This document shows, piece by piece, positions 25,905-34,021 of a stretch of 64,000 nucleotides of DNA. The notes under the pieces were generated by a model. That model saw nothing but the letters and a program-made list of their open reading frames with translations, was not told the DNA's origin and did not search any database. Each line of letters opens with the position of its first letter. Positions within the stretch are counted from its first letter, which is position 1. Position numbers and translations under genes: made by a program. Source of the DNA: DASTFP01 sp963744345 (GTDB lineage: Bacteria; Verrucomicrobiota; Verrucomicrobiia; Chthoniobacterales; Terrimicrobiaceae); assembly GCA_963744345.1 (NCBI GenBank), contig CAVUTD010000019.1, forward strand, positions 205,534-269,533, in the 5' to 3' direction.

Positions 25905-27638
25905 TCAGCGAGAAGCGCCTCCGGCGGGGGCGAAGACCTCCGGAGCATTTGGTGAAAGTTTCGTAGCAGGCGGCGGTGTGATTTCCTGAGAAGGGGCGCT
26001 CGTGCCGGAACCTGACGCATCGGGTGGTACCAAGACTGCTGGAGACGGCGAAGGCGTAAGATCCGGTTTGGACCTCGAAGCATCCGACGTGGGCGTGGAA
26101 GATAGAGCCGGAGTGGACGTGGGCGTCGGTGCGGGAGACGTCACCGGGGAAGTGGAAGTCGAGTCAGGAGCAGGGGGCGTAGGCACCGGGGCGGGAGAGA
26201 ACGGCGCCCCTGGATCGGGAGAGCTCGGCGCAGCAGAAGGAGTCAGGGTGGGCTCATGAATGGGCGATGTCGGTGCTGGGGATGAAGTTGGTGTCGATAC
26301 AGTCACGGGAGATGGCTGTGGAGACGAAAGAGGCGGCGATGGGGCAGGACTTGGCGAAGCCGGGGCGGGTGAGGGCGCCGCTGAGGGCGTAGAAGTAGGT
26401 GTGGGGGTTGGGGTTGGGGTTGGCCAAGGTGGAACGATATCTTGCCACGCATAAAGGTCCGGGATTGTCCCGCCGATTTCGTCCAAAAGCTGCTTGCACT
26501 TCATGCCCCAGCGAACGAGGTCCGGCGGCCCAGGTTTTTCAGCAGTACCCGGGAAGATAAGGTAGGTGACCTTGATACTATTCACAGCGCGGTTAGCGCC
26601 CGAGGCCTTGGGATTGACTTCTTTGCAAATCCGCGACGATGCTTCACCAACTTTGTTCGATGGTCCGATGTCCCCGACAACAGCCGGATAGATTTTGCCA
26701 TCGTAGATTACGGCCGCGTAATCGCCGATCGATGGCGCGAAAGCGTCGCTGTCGTCGCCGAGCATGAAACCCGGCACCACGATGGAGGGGTCCGCGTCGG
26801 CGATCAGGAAGCTCTTCGATTTGAGCTCAGCGATGATACGGGTTGTCTCGTCCATGGATCGTTTCAATTCACGGTTTCGTTCCGGAGGAAGTCCCCTGAA
26901 AGAAAACTCCTGCTTCAGACTGGCCAGCCTCTTTTCGTAGAGTGCAAGGACAGGGTTTGGACGTTCGGTGAGCTTCGGCCAACGGTAACTGGTTTGCGGC
27001 TGAAAAGTCGGAGAGTTTGCGTCGACTGGAAAATTCCGATCTCCGTCGGAACCGTCGCTATTTAAGTCCATATCACCCTGGATGAGGAGAGCTTTGCGTC
27101 CCGTATCACTGTCTTGCAGCTCGAGAATGGTCTCGCAATCGTAGAAATTATGCCGGGAGAGAAGCAGGTCCAGGCGGTTGAGGCGTTCACGTAAATGGGC
27201 AACTTTGTTCTTGTAGAGCTTCTCAAAATTGGGGGAAACGCGTGCGGTTTCCAGGAGTTGGCTCAACTTGCCAAGAACCTCCACGAGCTTTGGGTCGTTT
27301 CGGGCAAGTTCTTCCAAGGTGCGGCTCGGATTAGGTAAGCTCGCGGTGACGGTGACTTGGACCTTGTAGCTGTCTTCCTGATCACGCTCAATTGATGCGG
27401 GTTTTTCACTTTGAGGGGTCTCAAATTTGCTGAAAAGGGTAATTCCGTTGAAGAGCTGGGCAACATCGATGGGCTTTCGTGGGATCGTGGGAGTAGGTGT
27501 CGGCGTGGGCGGAGGTGGCGGCGTGGGGGTCGCGGCAGGCGTGGGCGTTGGAGTAGGGATTGGCGTGGGAGGGGGCTGGAATTTCGGCGGTTCGCAAGCG
27601 CCCAGTAACAGGAAGAGCCAAGGAAAAAACTGGCGCAT
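25905..27638 (-). CDS. Lipoprotein with GH75 (chitosanase)-like domain and Pro/Thr/Ser-rich linkers
   Basis: A 577-residue exported protein. The signal ends in lipobox LLGAC (C15). A short Pro/Thr linker follows (residues about 20-52), then a folded domain (about 55-395), then a tail of about 170 residues made mostly of Pro, Thr, Ser and Ala. The domain contains QGDMDLNSDGSDGDRNFP, FQPQTSYRWPKLT, and GDYAAVIYDGKIYPAVVGD.GPSNKVGEASSRI. This recalls the GH75 fungal-type chitosanase domain found in many Verrucomicrobiota; acidic residues in the last block would be catalytic. The enzyme role is inferred. No Shine-Dalgarno is evident before the ATG; a truncated IS3 gene ends 16 bp upstream. Confidence 0.6.
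   Translation of the reverse strand: MRQFFPWLFLLLGACEPPKFQPPPTPIPTPTPTPAATPTPPPPPTPTPTPTIPRKPIDVAQLFNGITLFSKFETPQSEKPASIERDQEDSYKVQVTVTASLPNPSRTLEELARNDPKLVEVLGKLSQLLETARVSPNFEKLYKNKVAHLRERLNRLDLLLSRHNFYDCETILELQDSDTGRKALLIQGDMDLNSDGSDGDRNFPVDANSPTFQPQTSYRWPKLTERPNPVLALYEKRLASLKQEFSFRGLPPERNRELKRSMDETTRIIAELKSKSFLIADADPSIVVPGFMLGDDSDAFAPSIGDYAAVIYDGKIYPAVVGDIGPSNKVGEASSRICKEVNPKASGANRAVNSIKVTYLIFPGTAEKPGPPDLVRWGMKCKQLLDEIGGTIPDLYAWQDIVPPWPTPTPTPTPTSTPSAAPSPAPASPSPAPSPPLSSPQPSPVTVSTPTSSPAPTSPIHEPTLTPSAAPSSPDPGAPFSPAPVPTPPAPDSTSTSPVTSPAPTPTSTPALSSTPTSDASRSKPDLTPSPSPAVLVPPDASGSGTSAPSQEITPPPATKLSPNAPEVFAPAGGASR
25960..26436 (-). repeat. Low-complexity Pro/Thr/Ser-coding tract
   Basis: The 3' part of the lipoprotein gene encodes imperfect PTPTPT, PSPAP and TSTP units. 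On the plus strand the same bases read as GVGVGVG frames, which are not genes. A smaller tract of the same kind lies at about 27478-27585. Such linkers are prone to slippage and misassembly. Confidence 0.7.
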
Positions 27639-27654
27639 CGTTACGCGTAAGTGA

Positions 27655-28311
27655 TCATGTGCGAGGCGGCTCCCGCAGGCAGAGCGAATAAGAGCCCCGG
27701 CGAGCTAGGTCGAGGATTCGCGGTGGATATTGGCTGCCACGATCACTGTGGTGGATGAGGCCAGCGAGCGGTCGCTGACGGGTCACTGCATGCTTGAAGG
27801 TGGTCGTGGTCAACTCACCGAGCATGTCTTGCCCGCAGGCGTGAGCAACGCAGCGGCGCGAACAGCCATCGAGAGTAAAGGCCAGATAAAGCCAGCCCTC
27901 CTGGGTCTCGATGTAGGTGATATCGCTTTGCCAAAGCTGGCCCGGGCGATCCGGCGCCGGTACCTTTGCCAGCCAGTTTTCTGCGATCTTGTGATTATGG
28001 CGGCTGTCAGTGGTGCGAGGCCGGAAACGGCGCTTCTGCCGGGTGCGCAGGCCGCTCTCCCGCATAAGTCTGGCAACCCGGTTCTTGCCACAGCGATGGC
28101 CCAGCTCGCGCAGATCAAGCCGCACGCGCGGGCTGCCGTAGGTGTTTCGGCTTTGCTCAAAGCTCTGAGCGATCAAGACTCGCAACTCTGCGTCTTCTTT
28201 CCAACGCTGACCATTCTGCTTGCCCCGATGCGCAGCAAAGCCGCTTTCGCTGACTTCGAGGGCTTCACTCAGAGCGTCGGCGCCATATTGATGCTCGAGC
28301 TTTTCCATCAT
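27655..28311 (-). pseudogene. IS3-family transposase OrfB, truncated at the C-terminus
   Basis: 218 residues of a DDE integrase-type transposase, against about 270-290 normally. The N-terminal HTH_21-like part (YGSPRVRLDLRELGHRCGKNRV) and the rve core are clear. The first catalytic Asp lies in SDITYIET and the second in IHHSDRGSQY. The sequence then leaves the family pattern and stops, so the third catalytic residue (Glu) is missing. The element is therefore probably inactive. It joins OrfA by an ATGA overlap. Confidence 0.88.
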
Positions 28312-28625
28312 CGTGAAGCGTGCGGTGGCATCTCCGCCAACAAGATGCCCAAGGCTTTTTTTAAAATGTCACGCTGCCGGCTCACATACTCCAGCTCCTG
28401 ACGCAAGCGGCGCAGTTCGCGTTGCTCGGGCGTCTCTAAAGCCAGCGTCTTGGGTTCGCTGAGCGGCTGGCCCTCCTCGGCCCTCCGCACCCAGTGCCCG
28501 AGCGACCATTTCGAGACTCCCAGATCGCGCGCCACCTCGGTGATCGTTCGCCCCCCACGCACCAGCGCGACGGCATTGTTCTTAAACTCGCGGTCGTAAC
28601 GCCGACCGCTCCTGTTCCTGTTCAT
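28308..28625 (-). CDS. IS3-family transposase OrfA (helix-turn-helix protein)
   Basis: A 105-residue protein from ATG 28625 (MNRNRSGRRYDREFK). It has the transposase_8 helix-turn-helix (ITEVARDLGVSKWSLGHWVRR, residues about 28-48) and a C-terminal leucine-zipper-like helix (LRRLRQELEYVSRQRDILKKAL), as expected for OrfA of IS3 elements. An AAAGGAG ribosome-binding site lies upstream on the coding strand. An ATG seven codons upstream is less likely. Confidence 0.9.
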   Translation of the reverse strand: MNRNRSGRRYDREFKNNAVALVRGGRTITEVARDLGVSKWSLGHWVRRAEEGQPLSEPKTLALETPEQRELRRLRQELEYVSRQRDILKKALGILLAEMPPHASR

Positions 28626-28895
28626 GGCTGTCTTCTCCTTTATCACAGCCCAGCCCGCAAAATCGAGGAAACCTCAAACCGCCCCGGACCCTTCCGAGAA
28701 GGCAGGCGAGCACTGCAAGAAAGTAGGGCGCATTCGTCGCGGACAACTAACAGCTCACCGGCAAATCACGCAAGCTGGTTGGACGGAACGGATTCTTTGC
28801 GGCCCCGGCAACACGTAGTGGACGGCCGGCACACCCGACTTCCCTTCGGGTTCCTTGCTTTTGTCTGTGAACTCCTGTTGATTCTGCTCCCGTTC

Positions 28896-30101
28896 ATGCC
28901 CGGCCGCTCGCTTCAGTTTCTAACGATTTTTCTTACCTGCTTTATCGATATTTTGGGTTTTGGGATCATCATCCCGATTCTGCCGCTCTACGCTGAGCAT
29001 TTCGGGGCAACTGCCGTGCAGATCGGGTGGCTGGTGGGCATTTTTTCGCTGGCGCAATTCTTCTTTGCGCCCATTTGGGGCAGGCTATCAGATCGGGTGG
29101 GACGCAAACCGGTCTTGCTCTGCGGTGTTCTTGGCACGGTAGCGGGTTACCTTCTGATGGGCTTGGCCAACTCTGTCGCCATGCTTTTCGTCGCACGATT
29201 GATCGACGGAATTTCCGGTGCGAACATTGGCGTTGCCCAGGCTTATCTTGCCGATATCTCGGCACCGGAAAACCGGGCCCGGGCAATGGGCCTTCTCGGC
29301 GCCGCCTTTGGCTTGGGATTCGTTTTTGGCCCGGCGCTTGGCGGTTGGGCCGGAGTTACCTTCAACTATTCCGCACCGATGTTCATCGCTGCGGGGCTCG
29401 CAATGGTGAATTTTGTTTTCGTGATGTTCTGTCTGCCAGAGTCTCGTCCGGCGCAGGCGGGACACGCCAAGCGCGAACCGCTCTTCCCTCATCTCTTTGA
29501 GCACGTCGAGCGGAGGACCTACGCGTGGAGTTTGGCGAGCTACTTTCTCGTCATCGTGGGCTTCTCCATGATGACGGCAATTTTTGCGCTCTTACTTCTG
29601 CACCGGTTTGGCCTGGACGCTTTGCACACGGGGTACATTCTGGCCGGAATTGGGCTTCTTGGAGCCATCATCCAAGGTGGATTGATCGGCCGCCTGGTGA
29701 GAACTTTTGGTGAAGCGTCCCTGGCGTTTGCTGGTGCTCTGTTTATGTGCTTGGGCCTTTGCACGCTGGCTCTGAGCGCGGGATTGGTGTGGATGGTTGC
29801 CGCCACAGTAGCAATCGCAACTGGCAATAGCCTGCTCATGCCAACCCTTTCCGCGCTTGCCTCACGAAGTGCCGATGCGGGTTGGCAAGGCCGAGCTTTG
29901 GGAGTCATGCAGTCGAGCGGCAGTCTGGCGCGATGGGTTGGACCGATGATCATGGGATTTTTGCTGAGCGCTCAGCTCCATCGTGGCGGCGGAGTGTATG
30001 GTCTTTGGCCACTGCTGGCCTCATCGGCCTTTCTCTTTGCCGCCGCGGCGGCCTTATTTGCGCTCGCGGGGCGCAACGCGCGCCCGAGCCCGCTGGGGTG
30101 A
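28896..30101 (+). CDS. MFS transporter (TetA-like drug/H+ antiporter type)
   Basis: A 401-residue, 12-helix transporter starting at ATG 28896 (MPGRSLQFLTIFLTCFIDIL). The open frame extends about 134 codons further upstream, but that part overlaps IS3 sequence and is not hydrophobic. The motif-A loop is clear (GRLSDRVGRKPVLLCG, near residues 64-80), as is LGAAFGLGFVFGPALGG in the fifth helix region. It resembles TetA-type effluxers; the substrate is unknown. Confidence 0.9.
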   Translation: MPGRSLQFLTIFLTCFIDILGFGIIIPILPLYAEHFGATAVQIGWLVGIFSLAQFFFAPIWGRLSDRVGRKPVLLCGVLGTVAGYLLMGLANSVAMLFVARLIDGISGANIGVAQAYLADISAPENRARAMGLLGAAFGLGFVFGPALGGWAGVTFNYSAPMFIAAGLAMVNFVFVMFCLPESRPAQAGHAKREPLFPHLFEHVERRTYAWSLASYFLVIVGFSMMTAIFALLLLHRFGLDALHTGYILAGIGLLGAIIQGGLIGRLVRTFGEASLAFAGALFMCLGLCTLALSAGLVWMVAATVAIATGNSLLMPTLSALASRSADAGWQGRALGVMQSSGSLARWVGPMIMGFLLSAQLHRGGGVYGLWPLLASSAFLFAAAAALFALAGRNARPSPLG

Positions 30102-30227
30102 GGCGGAGTCTTTAAGCGCGCGCAGGGGACAGAGCTTTAGGCGTGAACGCATCGAGCGAGATTGCCTGTTCTGCCAGACCAGGAGAACTCCAGTTGAGTG
30201 AAATGAGAGCTCTGTTACGTTCCCCGA

Positions 30228-31430
30228 GTGCTATGGGGTGCAATCAGTCTGTTTTGGCTCGCGTTTCTTACTGACGGGGTCTTCTCGCTCACCGACGCGT
30301 TGCTTGCGGGAGAGTCTCCTGCTTTGAACAACCTGAGAAATTCGGTCGCCTTTCTGGTATTGGTCGCGAGCGTTCCCATGGCTGTCCTATTAGGGGTGAC
30401 GCGGAGGGCATCGAAGCGTGTGCTCATTCCGCTGATCCTTTTCGCGTGGTGGGCCGGTCCTGCCATGGCTTTCCCCTTGGCCCGATGGAAGGTGCCGCAT
30501 CTCGCGCTGGCCCTCGCCATCGTGCAGGTGTCACTTGGGGTATTGGTCTGGCTCGCTTTCCGCCAGGACTTTTCAAGGCGGGAATCTCAGGAGAATGAAC
30601 CACCGGCATTCTCTTGGAAGTATCTGCTGTTCGCGGGTCCGTTGGCCGGTTTGTTTTTTCTGGTTTTAGTCGGGACATCAACGCTCTTGGGACTGGTCAC
30701 ACATGTCGAGTTGCTGACCGGAGGATATGTGCGAGTGCAGCCGGACGGAGTGTACTTACTCGAGCGCAAATTTCAGTCCGGAGAGCGCGAAGTGCGCCTC
30801 ACCGGCATGATGCATATAGCCAGCCGTGAATTCTATTCTGGCCTGCTCTCAGGGGTCGACAGCGCAATTCCATCGATCGTGCTTGTGGAAGGGGTCACCG
30901 ACCGCAAGCGACTCTTAGGCGCTAACACACTCAGCTACGAACGACTTGCAAAATCTCTAAACCTTACACCCCAGTCAGACAGCGTCTTTTCCGAGCAGGT
31001 TCTCGCCGGATTGGGAGGGTGGAAAAGCCAACGGAGGCATAGCGCTCAAGGTGACGCACACGGAAGAGTCGCGGGCATCGAATTCCGGCATGCGGATGTC
31101 GATGTCGAGAGCTTTCACCCGCAGACCATTGCCTTCATCGTGGCGGTGATCGGCCTTTTCCAAAGCGCAGATTTGCGTCAACTCCTGACAACGCTGATTG
31201 ACCCATCCTCGCCGATTACAAACGAAAGTGCGCAAGCGCAGATCATGGAGGACATTCTTTCTGCGCGCAATCGGCGCCTCTCTTCGGAGATCGAATCTTC
31301 CCTGAAGGACTATCGCCAGGTCATCGTTCCCTGGGGGGCAATGCATCTCCCGGAAATCGAAACTTGGCTGCAGGAGCGCGAATTTGTGATGAAGGATGAG
31401 ACCAGGCGCAAAGCGCTCTCCTTTTGGTAA
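30228..31430 (+). CDS. Membrane protein with C-terminal TraB/GumN-like domain
   Basis: A 400-residue protein from GTG. The first about 170 residues contain five to six hydrophobic segments; the rest is soluble. The soluble part has features of the TraB/PrgY/GumN superfamily: GMMHIASREFYSGLL near residues 193-207, VLVEGVTDRKRLL, and IVPWGAMHLPEIETWL near the C-terminus, with the expected GxxH, glutamate and a second G.MH block. These proteins are proposed metallo-hydrolases. TraB domains usually have C-terminal rather than N-terminal membrane regions, so the layout is unusual. Family call is moderate. Confidence 0.55.
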   Translation: MLWGAISLFWLAFLTDGVFSLTDALLAGESPALNNLRNSVAFLVLVASVPMAVLLGVTRRASKRVLIPLILFAWWAGPAMAFPLARWKVPHLALALAIVQVSLGVLVWLAFRQDFSRRESQENEPPAFSWKYLLFAGPLAGLFFLVLVGTSTLLGLVTHVELLTGGYVRVQPDGVYLLERKFQSGEREVRLTGMMHIASREFYSGLLSGVDSAIPSIVLVEGVTDRKRLLGANTLSYERLAKSLNLTPQSDSVFSEQVLAGLGGWKSQRRHSAQGDAHGRVAGIEFRHADVDVESFHPQTIAFIVAVIGLFQSADLRQLLTTLIDPSSPITNESAQAQIMEDILSARNRRLSSEIESSLKDYRQVIVPWGAMHLPEIETWLQEREFVMKDETRRKALSFW

Positions 31431-31518
31431 AACACTTGAATACCGCACGCTGCTCGTCTAATCGGGTGCCCCGCCCAACTTTGGCAACCAGGAGCAAAGA
31501 GATCGAGGCGTTGTTTGG

Positions 31519-32628
31519 ATGAAAATCATTGACCGATACATTGGCTTCAGCGTGATCGCGACCGCCATCTTCGGCGTGGTGGTCCTCAGCCTTGTGCTTG
31601 TGTTGGGTAATCTCTTCAAGCAACTGCTGGACGTTTTGATCAATAATCCGGACGTGCCGATCTCCACGGTCCTCGCTTTTATGGCCCTGGTGCTTCCGTT
31701 TTCGCTGACCTTCACGATCCCATGGGGCTTTCTCACTGCGCTCCTGCTCGTTTTTGGGAGGATCTCCGCCGATAATGAGTTGGTCGCCCTGAAGTCGAAT
31801 GGCATAAGCGTTCCGCGCATTTGCATCCCTGTGTTCGTGCTGGCACTCGCCCTTTCTGGTATTTGCTTCTGGATCAATATCGAGGTGGCTCCCCGCGCCG
31901 AACAGCAAATGACCCGGACGATTGTCGATATCGCCACGAGCAATCCCGCAGCCTTGTTTCGCGCTGACCAGGTGGTCGATCAATTCCCAGACCGTCGCGT
32001 TTATGTTGGAGCTAAGGATGGCGATCGGCTGAAAAATCTCATCGTTTTCGAGCTTAACGAGAGCAATGAACCAATAAAAATGGTTCATGCAAAAGAAGGA
32101 ATTCTGAGCCCCGATCCCCTCAACACCCGCCTCCTGCTCAAATTGTTCGACGCGCGTTTCGAGGAGCGGGACAAAAACGATCCTCGGGACTTAACAAAAA
32201 TTCGCCAAGGAATCGAAGTGAGCGAGGGTGTATTTCCCATTTCGCTCCAGGAATTCTACAAAGAATATCTAAGCGGACGCAGACTAAGCTCCTACACGCT
32301 TCCGGAGTTGATTGCCTACTTGAAGAACCTTTCTGGAGAAGAAGAATTGAAAGCAAATGTGGAGCTTCACAAGCGCTTTGCCGCCTCTCTTGCTTGCGTG
32401 GCGTTTGCGTTGATCGCCGTTCCCCTCGGCATTACCGCCCATCGCAAAGAAACGTCCGTGGGCTTTGCCTTGAGCTTGGTTATTGCGTTCACTTACTTTT
32501 TCTTCATTATCATGGCGGACACCTTTCGGGGCAACGAAGCGGCGCATCCGACCATCCTGATCTGGGTTCCTAACTTTTTGTTCATAACCCTTGGCAGTCT
32601 CCTGTTCTGGCGGCTCGCCAAAAAATAA
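31519..32628 (+). CDS. lptF: LptF/LptG-family LPS export permease
   Basis: A 369-residue YjgP/YjgQ permease. It starts MKIIDRYIGFSVIATAIFG, has three N-terminal helices, the conserved LALKSNGIS block (VALKSNGISVPRI, residues about 92-104), a periplasmic beta-jellyroll region and three C-terminal helices (LACVAFALIAVPLGI and on). With LptB it extracts LPS from the inner membrane and passes it to LptC/LptA. LptF and LptG are hard to separate by eye; only one is here. It lies 79 bp upstream of rplK. Confidence 0.88.
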   Translation: MKIIDRYIGFSVIATAIFGVVVLSLVLVLGNLFKQLLDVLINNPDVPISTVLAFMALVLPFSLTFTIPWGFLTALLLVFGRISADNELVALKSNGISVPRICIPVFVLALALSGICFWINIEVAPRAEQQMTRTIVDIATSNPAALFRADQVVDQFPDRRVYVGAKDGDRLKNLIVFELNESNEPIKMVHAKEGILSPDPLNTRLLLKLFDARFEERDKNDPRDLTKIRQGIEVSEGVFPISLQEFYKEYLSGRRLSSYTLPELIAYLKNLSGEEELKANVELHKRFAASLACVAFALIAVPLGITAHRKETSVGFALSLVIAFTYFFFIIMADTFRGNEAAHPTILIWVPNFLFITLGSLLFWRLAKK

Positions 32629-32707
32629 CGAAAAATCACCTTGCCCGGGCATCGGTTCCGTGATTGCTTCGTGGGCCGTTTCCCGCCTGATTCCGGGGCT
32701 CTCACCT

Positions 32708-33133
32708 ATGGCAAAAGAAATCGTCGGACAGATTAAATTGCAAATTCCCGCAGGGCAGGCGAACCCCGCTCCTCCTGTCGGTCCTGCCCTCGGGCAGCAA
32801 GGCGTTAACATCATGGCCTTCTGCAAGGAATTTAATGCTGCGACGCAGAAGCAGGCCGGGGATATCCTCCCCGTCGTCATTACCGTTTACAAAGACAAGA
32901 CGTTCTCGTTTATCACGAAGTCGCCTCCCGCCTCCGTCCTCCTGAAAAAAGCTGCCGGTCTCGCCGCCGGCTCCAAAGAGCCTAATAAGACGAAGGTTTC
33001 CAAGCTCTCGAAAAAGCAGGTCATGGACATCGTAAAGATCAAGATGAAGGATCTTAACGCTCGGAGCGAAGAGGCAGCGTTTCGCACCATCTGTGGCACT
33101 GCCCGCCAGATGGGCATCGAGATCGTTGAATAG
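32708..33133 (+). CDS. rplK: 50S ribosomal protein L11
   Basis: 141 residues from ATG 32708 (MAKEIVGQIKLQIPAGQANP). The PPVGPALGQQGVNIMAFCKEFN segment and the C-terminal RNA-binding domain (KKQVMDIVKIKMKDLN...GTARQMGIEI) are intact. L11 forms the GTPase-associated centre with 23S rRNA. The open frame upstream overlaps lptF and is not coding. Unusually, secE and nusG do not precede it, and a reverse-strand gene separates it from rplA. Confidence 0.97.
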   Translation: MAKEIVGQIKLQIPAGQANPAPPVGPALGQQGVNIMAFCKEFNAATQKQAGDILPVVITVYKDKTFSFITKSPPASVLLKKAAGLAAGSKEPNKTKVSKLSKKQVMDIVKIKMKDLNARSEEAAFRTICGTARQMGIEIVE

Positions 33134-33239
33134 TAGCGATAGAACTTACCCTATCCGTCGCATGCAAGTGGCTGGGGATTGCCCCCGCCGCGCGAAAGCT
33201 AAACAAACCTACGGACCCACGAGAGCGAGTAGCTCCTCT

Positions 33240-33268
33240 GCCCCCATGAGCATAAAGCTCGTGAGGGC
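33240..33268. other. Hairpin between rplK and the convergent RRM gene
   Basis: GCCCCCATGAGC at 33240-33251 pairs with GCTCGTGAGGGC at 33257-33268 across a 5-base ATAAA loop, with one mismatch and one wobble on either strand. It sits between two convergent genes (rplK and the RRM gene), where a two-way end-of-transcript structure would fit. No T-run follows on either strand, so it is not a standard intrinsic terminator. Confidence 0.4.
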
Positions 33269-33307
33269 GGCTACACCCCAGCGAGACACACCGCTTCGAC
33301 TTTCGGG

Positions 33308-33652
33308 TTACCTCCGATCTCGATGTCCTCCGCTCTTGCCGCCACCATGCTGATGGCGCCGTTGTTCACCTGTGCCTCCCCCGAAGTCGCGGCGCGGCGC
33401 GGCACGGTCTCCGCGGGGCCGCGCTTCGTTGACGATGAGATTGCGTCCCTCAATATTGGTTCCATTGAGCGCTTCTATTGCCTTCTGGCCCTCTTCAGCC
33501 GAACTCATAGTAACAAAGCCGAATCCACGCGGACGGCGTGTCATCTTGTCCATGATAAGCACGGCTTCCGTTACGGTGCCAAATTGAGCGAAAAGTTCTT
33601 CGAGTGCTCCTTCCGTCGTTTGGAAAGAGAGATTACCTACATAGAGCTTCAT
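33308..33652 (-). CDS. RNA-binding protein with one RRM domain
   Basis: A 114-residue protein like the cold-inducible RRM proteins of cyanobacteria and other bacteria. RNP2 is LYVGNL (residues 3-8) and RNP1 is RGFGFVTM (42-49). The C-terminal about 35 residues are rich in Arg, Gly and His (RRDFGGGTGEQRRHQHGGGK), an RGG-like tail. It probably binds single-stranded RNA as a chaperone. It lies on the opposite strand between rplK and rplA. Confidence 0.93.
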   Translation of the reverse strand: MKLYVGNLSFQTTEGALEELFAQFGTVTEAVLIMDKMTRRPRGFGFVTMSSAEEGQKAIEALNGTNIEGRNLIVNEARPRGDRAAPRRDFGGGTGEQRRHQHGGGKSGGHRDRR

Positions 33653-33924
33653 GATGTTGCGATACGATTCTTGGTGGGGCCATTTCTCAGAGCATCAGGC
33701 GCAGACGGCACATCGCTACACTACCTTTCAAACTTCGAAAAATCGCGGTCAACCGGATGTCACATTCCGAATTTCTCTGGGAAAGTAAAGCGAACTTTTT
33801 GCTCATCACGCTTGAGTAATTCCCCTAGTAGCGAACGTCTTCGCGCAGCCAGGGCGATTCCCATGCAGCGACTCCGTGCAGTTTTTCACTCGCAAAAGAT
33901 TGACGTCCATCCCCAATCGTGTAG

Positions 33925-33980
33925 TGTTTAAGGTTCGTCCCTGTTTCCTTTGAAGTAGGGGTGGGAGCCAACCTTAAACA
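33925..33980 (+). promoter_or_regulatory. rplA leader hairpin resembling the L1-binding region of 23S rRNA
   Basis: A perfect 11-bp inverted repeat, TGTTTAAGGTT (33925-33935) and AACCTTAAACA (33970-33980), encloses an inner stem (TCCCT at 33938-33942 with AGGGG at 33957-33961) and the segments CCTTTGAAGT and GTGGGAGCCAACCTTAAA. From memory, the L1-binding arm of 23S rRNA (helices 76-78) contains CUUUGAAGU and GGAGCCGACCUUGAAA, which match closely. It ends 41 bp before the rplA start. The likely role is translational feedback by L1 on its own message. Confidence 0.6.
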
Positions 33981-34021
33981 CGCAGGAGAATCGCGTCGCG
34001 GTTCGTTTGGACTGCAGGAAC

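Larger units (their letters stand above)
27655..28690 (-). mobile_element. Truncated IS3-family insertion sequence
   Basis: OrfA and a shortened OrfB identify the element. The OrfB-side end is missing, probably deleted. The other end should lie between about 28640 and 28700, but I could not confirm terminal inverted repeats or a target duplication. It sits directly upstream of the GH75-like lipoprotein operon, reading in the same direction, so it may have replaced the original promoter region. Confidence 0.7.

Noticed and set aside
25904..26083. Upstream extension of the inositol-phosphatase-like frame
   Set aside because: It overlaps the lipoprotein gene out of phase; the ATG at 25903 directly follows that gene's stop.
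25930..26440. Repetitive tract considered as a CRISPR array
   Set aside because: Units are 6-12 bp imperfect PT/PS codon repeats without spacers of regular length.
26002..26454. Plus-strand glycine/valine-rich frames (GVGVGVG repeats)
   Set aside because: They are the complement of the Pro/Thr-coding tract of the lipoprotein gene, not a real elastin-like protein.
28660..28700. GC-rich ACCGCCCCGG stretch as the IS3 terminal inverted repeat
   Set aside because: The orientation relative to OrfA is wrong for an outer end and no matching partner end survives, so the boundary stays unproven.
28494..28895. Upstream extension of the MFS transporter frame
   Set aside because: The added about 134 residues overlap IS3 sequence on the other strand and are not hydrophobic; the TetA-like start MPGRSLQFLTIFLT begins at 28896.
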